From NCBI GenBank assembly GCA_003485015.1, contig DNCN01000147.1, positions 1-12,809 of the forward strand: 12,809 nucleotides of DNA. The letters are read 5' to 3'. A program made the translations under genes and the position numbers. This stretch comes from a bacterium. Its GTDB lineage: Bacteria > UBA9089. Positions 6,996 through 12,809 of the stretch are shown here, piece after piece (position 1 is the stretch's first letter; the number at the start of each line of letters is the position of its first letter). The notes beneath the pieces are model-generated. The model was not told the DNA's origin. It saw only the letters and a program-made list of their open reading frames with translations, and did not search any database.

Positions 6996-8135
6996 ATGAA
7001 GAAACAGTATCTGATGGCCCCAGGGCCAACAACTATTCCTGAAGAGGTCTTGGCCGCTGAATCATATCCAATTATTCACCATCGCACCCCGGGTTTTAAG
7101 AAGGTCCTTGAAGAAGTGGGTGAGGGGCTTAGGTATGTCTTCCAGACCCAGAGGGATGTCTATGTTCACGCCTCTTCAGGGACAGGAGCGATGGAGATGG
7201 CTGTGTGCAATCTGCTCTCAAAAGGGGATAAGGCCTTAGTGGTTCAAGGAGGGAAGTTTGGTGAAAGGTGGGCCGAGATCTGCCAAGCCTATGGGATTGA
7301 GGTAGTCTCGATAGATATCCCTTATGGAGATGTTGTTACCCCTTCAATGATTGGGGAAACCCTTAAAGGGGATACCTCTATAAAGGCGGTTTATACTACC
7401 CACTGCGAGACCTCCACAGGTGTAGTAACAGATATAGAAGGAATTGCTGAGGTGGTGAGAGATCATTCGGCGGTCCTCGTGGTAGATGCTATCTCTGGCC
7501 TTGGTGCAGAACCGCTCAAGACGGATGAGTGGGGTATTGATGTGGTTGTAGCTGGTTCTCAGAAAGGACTGATGATCCCTCCAGGATTGAGCTTTATATC
7601 TCTCTCTGAGAAGGCTTGGGAATTAGTCAAGATGTCAGATCTTCCTAAATACTACCTTTCGCTTATGGCGCTCAAAGAGTCTTGGTCAAAGATAGATACA
7701 CCCTATACGCCGGCGGTCTCTCTGATTATGGCCCTTCAAAAGAGTCTAGAGATGATCAAGAAAGAAGGTTTAGAGAATGTTTTGAGTCGGCATGCACGGC
7801 TTGCTCAGGCGACAAGAGAAGGGATCTTAGCCCTTGACTTAGAATTATTCGCCAAGCGCCCCGCCAATAACTGTACTGCGGTTAAGGTACCAGAGGGTAT
7901 TGATGGCAAGGTCATCCCCAAGAGGTTTAGGGATGAATACGGAATCACTATTGCTGGCGGCCAGGGGTCAATGAAAGGTAAGATCTTTCGGATCGCCCAT
8001 CTGGGCTACGCCGATACCTTCGATGTGGTGGTAGCCATCTCTGCCTTAGAGATGATCCTATTGGATCTAGGTTGCCCCATTGAGCTGGGAAAGGGGGTTG
8101 GTGCTGCCGAAAGAGTCTTAAGATTGGGCGGATAG
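6996..8135 (+). CDS. Class V PLP aminotransferase, alanine-glyoxylate / serine-pyruvate type
   Basis: This 379-residue enzyme uses pyridoxal phosphate to move amino groups between small amino and keto acids such as alanine, serine, aspartate and glyoxylate. Family marks are the N-terminal LMAPGPT (6-12), the cofactor-binding SSGTGAMEM (60-68), the HCETSTG segment (136-142), Asp164 in VVDAISG, which contacts the pyridine ring, Lys190 in GSQKG as the Schiff-base lysine, and Arg332 in FRIAHLG, which binds the substrate carboxylate. All are intact and the length is normal. The gene lies 40 bases after lon and upstream of serA, separated from it by a palindromic repeat. Relatives beside serA are often proposed to serve as phosphoserine transaminase where SerC is absent, and the methanogen MJ0959 enzyme shows that the family can do this chemistry. 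The exact substrate cannot be read from the sequence. Confidence 0.93.
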   Translation: MKKQYLMAPGPTTIPEEVLAAESYPIIHHRTPGFKKVLEEVGEGLRYVFQTQRDVYVHASSGTGAMEMAVCNLLSKGDKALVVQGGKFGERWAEICQAYGIEVVSIDIPYGDVVTPSMIGETLKGDTSIKAVYTTHCETSTGVVTDIEGIAEVVRDHSAVLVVDAISGLGAEPLKTDEWGIDVVVAGSQKGLMIPPGLSFISLSEKAWELVKMSDLPKYYLSLMALKESWSKIDTPYTPAVSLIMALQKSLEMIKKEGLENVLSRHARLAQATREGILALDLELFAKRPANNCTAVKVPEGIDGKVIPKRFRDEYGITIAGGQGSMKGKIFRIAHLGYADTFDVVVAISALEMILLDLGCPIELGKGVGAAERVLRLGG

Positions 8136-8158
8136 ATCCCTAGAGCAATGATATTAAA

Positions 8159-8278
8159 AGATTGTAACTATTTAGCCACGAATTCACACGGATGAAACAC
8201 AGATTTTTAATATAACAACACTTATCTTACTTTATCCGTGCTAATCTGTGTTAATCAGTGACTAAACAATTACAAAAT
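8159..8278. repeat. 120-base imperfect palindrome, probable dispersed repeat
   Basis: Two arms of about 45 bases (8159-8204 and 8234-8278) are imperfect reverse complements of each other and flank a roughly 30-base AT-rich centre. The left arm contains TTTAGCCACGAATTCACACG and ACACAGAT. The right arm contains ATCCGTG, AATCTGTGTTAATCAGTG and ACTAAA. I recall sequences with this CACGAATTCACACGGAT / AATCTGTGTTAATC wording repeated many times between genes in draft genomes of several uncultivated phyla and planctomycetes. It contains no gene. It may act as a hairpin separating the aminotransferase transcript from the serA cluster. Other copies cannot be checked in this window, which holds only one. 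Confidence 0.7.
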
Positions 8279-8299
8279 AAGATTTGGATCGATTATTCT
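8270..8299 (+). promoter_or_regulatory. Candidate serA-cluster promoter
   Basis: TTACAA (8270-8275) and TATTCT (8294-8299) are separated by 18 bases, about 60 bases before the serA start. Both boxes are moderate matches to sigma70 consensus. The -35 lies in the outer edge of the palindrome's right arm, so the repeat may have supplied or reshaped this promoter. No T-box or other leader structure is evident between it and the gene. Confidence 0.35.
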
Positions 8300-8357
8300 A
8301 CCTAAAAATGCAGTTTCTTCAGCGTGAACACCATTCCAAGATAGGAGAGTTCAGATT

Positions 8358-9965
8358 ATGGAAGAGAAAGATTCTATGGGTAAGGTTTTAGTGGCTGATC
8401 CTCTATCTCAAGAAGGCCTTGAAGTTTTGAATCAGGCCAAGGATCTGACGGTCGATATAAAAACTGGCTTAAAGGAAGAGGAAATCGTCTCAATAATTGG
8501 TGAGTATCACGGGTTGATTGTTCGTAGTGAGACAAAAGTGACGGCCAAGATAATCGATGCCGCAACGAATCTCCAGGTTATCGGTCGGGCTGGTGTAGGA
8601 GTGGATAATATAAATGTTGATGCGGCTACCAAGAAAGGCATTGTGGTTATGAATGCCCCTAGTGGTAATACTGTCTCTACAGCTGAGCACACCTTAGCGA
8701 TGATGCTAGCTCTGTCTAGGAATATTCCTTTAGCAGATGCCTCGATGAAGAGAGAGGAGTGGGACCGCAAGAGATTCAAGGGTGTGGAGCTTGCAGGAAA
8801 GACCCTGGGGATCGTTGGCTTAGGAAGGATCGGTAGTTATGTAGCTAAATTAGCCTTAGCCTTCAACATGAAGGTTATCGTTTATGATCCTTTTGTCTCT
8901 ATGGATAAAGCCAAGAGGATAGGAGTAGAACTAGTTACGCTCGATGAGATTTATAGATCTTCTGATTATATCACCTTCCATACCCCTCTTTCAGAGAAGA
9001 CGACCCATATGGTTTCTGAGCATGAATTCAAGATGATGAAGCCAGGGATAAGGATCATAAATTGTGCCCGAGGTGGAATAATCGATGAAGAGGCTCTATT
9101 TAAAGCTATTGAAGAGGGTAAGGTGGCGGGATGCGCCTTAGATGTATATGAGCATGAACCACCCCGAGACAATCCTTTGATTAGGCTCGATCGGGTAGTC
9201 TGTGTTCCTCACCTTGGCGCCTCAACGATTGAAGCCCAGATAAATGTGGGGGTGGAGATAGCTGAACAGATGGTTGATGCCTTAAGAGGAGGCCCTTTAC
9301 GTAATGCAGTCAACATTCGCCAAGTGGAGCCAGAAGTACTCCAGGAGATCAGCCCCTACTTAGATCTTGTTGAGCGTATAGGTAGACTCCATGTCCAACT
9401 TCAGGAAGGTCAGATAGAGAAGGTGGAACTGAGGGTAGCTGGAGAGATTGCCAGTTACGAGACCACACCATTTACCACAGCCTTCCTCAAAGGGATGTTG
9501 GGGGAGGTGCTTGGGGAAGGGATGGTCAATTATGTCAATGCACCATTCATTGCCAAAGAGAGGGGTATAGAGGTTGATGAGTCTAAAGAGAGTGAAGATG
9601 AAGACTTTGCCAACCTTGTCTCAGTCAAAGTTAAGACAGATTGTGCCGAACGGGAGATTGAGGGAAGCATATTTCAGAAGAGGGGTTTACGGATCGTCTC
9701 CATAGATGGGTTTCGGATCGATGCCATCCCTTATGGTGATATGTTGGTCATCTCAAATGTGGATAAACCAGGAGTAGTGGGTAAGATAGGTGTTATCCTG
9801 GGAGATGCCCAGATCAATATTGCTGGCCTTCAGATGGGAAGGAGTGCCATTGGCGGAAGACAACTTATCGTCTTAAACCTAGATCAGGAGGTGAATAGGG
9901 AGGTTTTAGATAGAATCGTTCAAGAAGAAGAGATCCTCAAGGCTAAATTAGTGAAACTCCGATAA
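8358..9965 (+). CDS. serA: D-3-phosphoglycerate dehydrogenase, long form with ACT domain
   Basis: This enzyme oxidises 3-phosphoglycerate to 3-phosphohydroxypyruvate with NAD, the first step of phosphorylated serine synthesis, in the cytoplasm. The 535 residues match the long (Mycobacterium/Bacillus-like) form. The NAD-binding domain (about 105-290) has GLGRIG (154-159). Catalytic residues are Arg238 in NCARGG, Glu267 in YEHEPP and His285 in PHLGAS. An allosteric substrate-binding (ASB) domain follows (about 325-455), then a C-terminal ACT domain (about 461-533, with DKPGVVGKIG and INIAGLQMGR), which in the family commonly binds serine for feedback control. The acidic stretch ESEDED (411-416) is a linker inside the ASB region. 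The start is supported by TAGGAGAG (8342-8349) eight bases upstream. A start at Met7 (8376) would also leave the fold intact but has a weaker site. It heads a cluster with leuC, leuD and purA. Confidence 0.97.
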   Translation: MEEKDSMGKVLVADPLSQEGLEVLNQAKDLTVDIKTGLKEEEIVSIIGEYHGLIVRSETKVTAKIIDAATNLQVIGRAGVGVDNINVDAATKKGIVVMNAPSGNTVSTAEHTLAMMLALSRNIPLADASMKREEWDRKRFKGVELAGKTLGIVGLGRIGSYVAKLALAFNMKVIVYDPFVSMDKAKRIGVELVTLDEIYRSSDYITFHTPLSEKTTHMVSEHEFKMMKPGIRIINCARGGIIDEEALFKAIEEGKVAGCALDVYEHEPPRDNPLIRLDRVVCVPHLGASTIEAQINVGVEIAEQMVDALRGGPLRNAVNIRQVEPEVLQEISPYLDLVERIGRLHVQLQEGQIEKVELRVAGEIASYETTPFTTAFLKGMLGEVLGEGMVNYVNAPFIAKERGIEVDESKESEDEDFANLVSVKVKTDCAEREIEGSIFQKRGLRIVSIDGFRIDAIPYGDMLVISNVDKPGVVGKIGVILGDAQINIAGLQMGRSAIGGRQLIVLNLDQEVNREVLDRIVQEEEILKAKLVKLR

Positions 9966-9983
9966 AAAGATAAAAGGACTAGG

Positions 9984-11240
9984 ATGGGACAGACGATCGT
10001 TGAAAAGATCCTGAGTGGCCATAGTGGTCGAAAGGTGCATGCAGGAGATATTGCCTTATGTGATATTGACTTTGCCTTTGCTCAGGATGGAACAGCGCCA
10101 TTAGTTATTAAAGCGTTTTATGAAATGGGAGGAGACGATGTCTTTGATAGCAATAAAATAGCCTTTGTCATTGACCACTCCAGTCCCTCTCCCAATGAAG
10201 GGGTATCGGCCCTGCATAAGATGATGCGAGATTTTGCCCACGAGAAAGGTATACAGCTTTTTGATATTGGTTCCGGCGTTTGCCACCAGGTGATCCCTGA
10301 AAGCGGAAGGATTAGACCTGGGGATCTTATCATCGGTGCGGATTCGCATACCTGTACATATGGGGCCTTGAATGCCATGGCCACTGGCGTAGGTTCAACC
10401 GAATTGGCTGCTGTCCTCTATACGGGTAAACTCTGGTTTAGAGTTCCATCTTCGTGTAAGATTATTCTCGAAGGAAACCTACCTAAGGCTACCTCTGCCA
10501 AAGATGTTATTCTCTTCCTGATAGGGAAGATAGGAGCAGATGGGGCAAATTACCAGTCGATCGAATTTACGGGTAGTTTATTACGCAACTTAGATATGGC
10601 TGGAAGGTTTACCATAGCCAATATGGTGGTTGAGGCAGGTGCTAAGTGTGGGTTCTTTTTCTGTGATGAGATAACTCGCGAATGGCTTACAAGGTATGTT
10701 GATGGAGAGATTTGTTCAGTCACCCCTGATCCAGATGCCAATTACGAAAGGGTTATTGAATACGATCTCTCTTCGCTTATGCCTCAAGTGGCTCTACCCC
10801 ACGAGGTGGATAAGGTTTTGCCCGTAGGAGATGTGGCTGGTTTAAAGATAGATCAGGCTTTTATCGGCACCTGTACCAATGGTCGATTAGAAGATCTGAG
10901 GATAGCCGCCTCTATCCTTAAAGGAAAGAAGATCGATAAGAAGATTCGATTGATCGTTGCCCCTGCTTCAAAGAGGGTACTGCTTTCAGCTATTGAGGAG
11001 GGAATACTCCAGGATCTGATTGAGGCAGGTGGATGTTTAGTTACCCCTGGTTGTGGATGCTGTGTAGGCACCCATAATGGTGTGCCGGCTGATGGAGAAA
11101 GAGTCCTTTCTACAGCCAATCGCAATTTTAAGGGCCGAATGGGAAACAAGAATAGTGAAATCTATCTTGCTTCTCCAGCTACCGTGGCCTGGTCTGCATT
11201 AAAAGGGAAGATAAGCGATCCAAGGGAGTTCTTTGAATAG
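9984..11240 (+). CDS. leuC: 3-isopropylmalate dehydratase large subunit (LeuC/homoaconitase family)
   Basis: This is the large subunit of an iron-sulfur hydro-lyase that moves a hydroxyl group by dehydration and rehydration, classically 2-isopropylmalate to 3-isopropylmalate in leucine synthesis. At 418 residues it is the shorter, archaeal-type LeuC/HacA class rather than the roughly 465-residue E. coli type. Visible marks are DGTAPL (35-40), GADSHTCTYGA (118-128), GTCTNGR (295-301) with iron ligand Cys297, PGCGCC with ligands Cys357 and Cys360, and ANRNFKGRMG (378-387). Cys359 replaces the proline usual in PGCGPC. The start has AAAGGA (9973-9978) five bases upstream. The gene follows serA by 18 bases and precedes leuD by two, so the subunits are made together. 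No leuA or leuB is in view, so homoaconitase, citramalate-pathway or dimethylmalate-type activity is not excluded. Confidence 0.88.
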   Translation: MGQTIVEKILSGHSGRKVHAGDIALCDIDFAFAQDGTAPLVIKAFYEMGGDDVFDSNKIAFVIDHSSPSPNEGVSALHKMMRDFAHEKGIQLFDIGSGVCHQVIPESGRIRPGDLIIGADSHTCTYGALNAMATGVGSTELAAVLYTGKLWFRVPSSCKIILEGNLPKATSAKDVILFLIGKIGADGANYQSIEFTGSLLRNLDMAGRFTIANMVVEAGAKCGFFFCDEITREWLTRYVDGEICSVTPDPDANYERVIEYDLSSLMPQVALPHEVDKVLPVGDVAGLKIDQAFIGTCTNGRLEDLRIAASILKGKKIDKKIRLIVAPASKRVLLSAIEEGILQDLIEAGGCLVTPGCGCCVGTHNGVPADGERVLSTANRNFKGRMGNKNSEIYLASPATVAWSALKGKISDPREFFE

Positions 11241-11242
11241 AT

Positions 11243-11740
11243 ATGAAATTAGTAGGGAAAGCCCATAGATTTGGAGATGATATCAATACAGATCTCATCA
11301 TCTCTGGCAAGTATAAATTTAAAACCCTTGATATGGAAGAGCTTTCTAAGCACCTTCTGGAAGATCTTGATCCAGACTTCTTCAAAAAGATCAAGAAGGG
11401 TGATTTTATAGTGGCTGGAAAGAATTTTGGTTGTGGCTCTTCGCGTGAACAAGCACCTTTGGTGATCAAATATGCCCATATTTCAGCTGTTTTGGCTTCA
11501 TCCTTCGCCCGGATATTCTATCGCAATGCCATCAATGTGGGTCTACCTCTTGTTGAGTGCGATACCTCAAAGATCGATGAGGGGGATAATCTGGTGGTCG
11601 ATCTAGAGGGTGGTAAGGTTATCGATCAGACCAAACAAGAAGAGATAGATATTACTCCTTTACCCAGTTTTATGATTGAGATTCTAAGTGCTGGTGGACT
11701 GGTTGGGTATATAAAAGAGAACAGAGGGTGGAGAATTTAG
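11243..11740 (+). CDS. leuD: 3-isopropylmalate dehydratase small subunit (LeuD family)
   Basis: This swivel-domain partner of LeuC completes the active site of the hydro-lyase. Its 165 residues fit the short, archaeal-type LeuD. The substrate-reading loop follows GDDINTDLI (11-19) and reads YKFKT (24-28). The GKNFGCGSSREQAP segment (about 54-67) holds the conserved serine and arginine that contact substrate carboxylates, and FARIFYRNAINVGLP lies further on. The loop is neither the YLRT reported for methanogen homoaconitase nor the YLV(Y/M) of its isopropylmalate isomerase, so the substrate is uncertain. The gap to leuC is two bases. GGGAG (11224-11228) inside the end of leuC may serve as ribosome site, and coupled translation is likely. 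It is followed by purA after 16 bases. Confidence 0.9.
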   Translation: MKLVGKAHRFGDDINTDLIISGKYKFKTLDMEELSKHLLEDLDPDFFKKIKKGDFIVAGKNFGCGSSREQAPLVIKYAHISAVLASSFARIFYRNAINVGLPLVECDTSKIDEGDNLVVDLEGGKVIDQTKQEEIDITPLPSFMIEILSAGGLVGYIKENRGWRI

Positions 11741-11756
11741 TAGAGGAAGTGCTTTT

Positions 11757-12809
11757 ATGCCTGTCTTGGTAGTGGTTGGTGTTCAATGGGGTGATGAGGG
11801 AAAGGGGAAGATCATCGACCTCTTGAGTGAGAAGGCAGATATGATCGTCCGTTATCAGGGAGGCAATAACGCCGGCCATACTGTGGTTATTGGTAGTGAG
11901 CAGTTCATTCTCCATCTTATTCCCTCAGGGATACTCCATCCGGGTAAGCTCTGTGTTATTGGGAATGGAGTAGTAATCAACCCTGTTGCCCTCTTTGAAG
12001 AGATAGAGAAGTTGGAGAGTCGGGGGATAGAGGTGGGTAACCGACTTCGGATAGCTGATAATGCCCACCTGATCTTACCCTACCATACCTTTATGGATGA
12101 AGAGAAGGAGATACTGCGGGGAGAAAAGGGGATTGGTACTACTAGACGCGGAATTGGACCTGCCTATAGTGACAAGGCAGGTCGTATTGGGGTCAGGGTA
12201 GTAGATCTCTTTGAGGAGGATATACTCTATGAGAGGCTTAAAAGTGTTTTCCTTGAAAAGAGAGAGTTCTTAGAGAGAAGGTTTGATCTAGAAGCGATCT
12301 TCAAGGAGTGTCTTGTCTGGGCTGAAAAGATCAACAAGTATGTTACTCGGACAGATCTTTTAATAGATAAGGCTATAGAAGATGGAGAATATGTCCTCTT
12401 TGAAGGTGCCCAGGGAACCCTATTGGATATTGACCATGGTACCTATCCTTTTGTTACCTCTTCTAATGCCACAGCAGGTGGTGTCTGTACAGGAACAGGC
12501 GTTGCTCCAACAAAGATAGACCGGGTTATCGGCGTGGCTAAGGCTTACACCACCAGGGTAGGGGCAGGACCCTTTCCTACAGAACTTAAGACAGAGATGG
12601 CAGAGGCGGTCCGGATCAAAGGAAGGGAGTATGGAGCGACTACAGGTAGACCTAGAAGGTGTGGTTGGTTCGATGTAGTAGGGGTAAGGTATGTTGTCAG
12701 GATAAACGGGATTAAGACCCTAGTCATTACCAAGCTCGATGTCCTTAATGACTTAGAGACCATTGACATCTGTGTGGGTTATCGATATAAGGGCAGAATA
12801 ATCGATGAA
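11757..12809 (+). CDS. purA: Adenylosuccinate synthetase, 5' part (runs off the window)
   Basis: This enzyme joins IMP and aspartate using GTP to form adenylosuccinate, the committed step to AMP, in the cytoplasm. The frame is open from the ATG to the last base, giving 351 residues of an expected 425-430; the missing part is only the window edge. Clear marks are QWGDEGKGK (10-18) with catalytic Asp13, GGNNAGHTVV with His41, then GTTRRGIGPAY, EGAQGTLLDIDHGTYPFVTS, GPFPTE and GATTGRPRRCGWFD. No frameshift is seen. A purine-rich site, AGAGGAAG (11742-11749), precedes the ATG by seven bases. The 16-base gap from leuD suggests transcription as part of the serA-leuCD unit, an unusual but not implausible pairing of purine and amino-acid synthesis. 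Confidence 0.97.
   Translation, partial: MPVLVVVGVQWGDEGKGKIIDLLSEKADMIVRYQGGNNAGHTVVIGSEQFILHLIPSGILHPGKLCVIGNGVVINPVALFEEIEKLESRGIEVGNRLRIADNAHLILPYHTFMDEEKEILRGEKGIGTTRRGIGPAYSDKAGRIGVRVVDLFEEDILYERLKSVFLEKREFLERRFDLEAIFKECLVWAEKINKYVTRTDLLIDKAIEDGEYVLFEGAQGTLLDIDHGTYPFVTSSNATAGGVCTGTGVAPTKIDRVIGVAKAYTTRVGAGPFPTELKTEMAEAVRIKGREYGATTGRPRRCGWFDVVGVRYVVRINGIKTLVITKLDVLNDLETIDICVGYRYKGRIIDE

Noticed and set aside
8136..8357. Riboswitch or T-box upstream of serA
   Set aside because: No T-box sequence or specifier stem-loop is visible. The structure present is a simple long palindrome of repeat type.

Overview
All recognisable genes are on the + strand. The window reads as a bacterial chromosome of moderate GC content, with ordinary housekeeping and amino-acid genes in short operons. 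Frequent AGA/AGG and ATA codons, a FapA-family protein, a bacterial Lon, an ACT-domain SerA and an archaeal-type LeuC/LeuD pair suggest an anaerobic, possibly uncultivated bacterial lineage. The sequence alone does not fix the phylum. There are no rRNA or tRNA genes, phage genes, insertion sequences or CRISPR arrays.

Layout. Positions 1-192 hold an ambiguous edge region that may be the 3' end of an upstream gene. A 74-residue, two-helix membrane protein follows (193-417) and is closed by a clear intrinsic terminator (428-490). Next come a 60-residue four-cysteine protein (575-757) and a very large 1219-residue FapA/DUF342 protein (786-4445). A strong sigma70-type promoter with two inverted repeats (4492-4562) then drives lon (4598-6955). 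A class V aminotransferase (6996-8135) lies 40 bases downstream of lon. The gap at 8136-8357 is mostly filled by a 120-base imperfect palindrome that resembles a dispersed repeat. After it comes a tight cluster: serA, leuC, leuD and the 5' part of purA, which runs off the window end.

How the genes fit together. The aminotransferase and SerA are adjacent and could supply two steps of phosphorylated serine synthesis, or link serine/glycine and glyoxylate metabolism. LeuC and LeuD are the two subunits of one hydro-lyase, either isopropylmalate isomerase or a relative. PurA starts AMP synthesis from IMP. Lon is cytoplasmic protein quality control.

The most unusual object is the FapA-family protein. 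It appears to be two complete FapA units fused head to tail, with four copies of the N-terminal module, two beta-helices and two C-terminal caps. Only the second unit has the coiled coil. I found no convincing new defence or mobile system.
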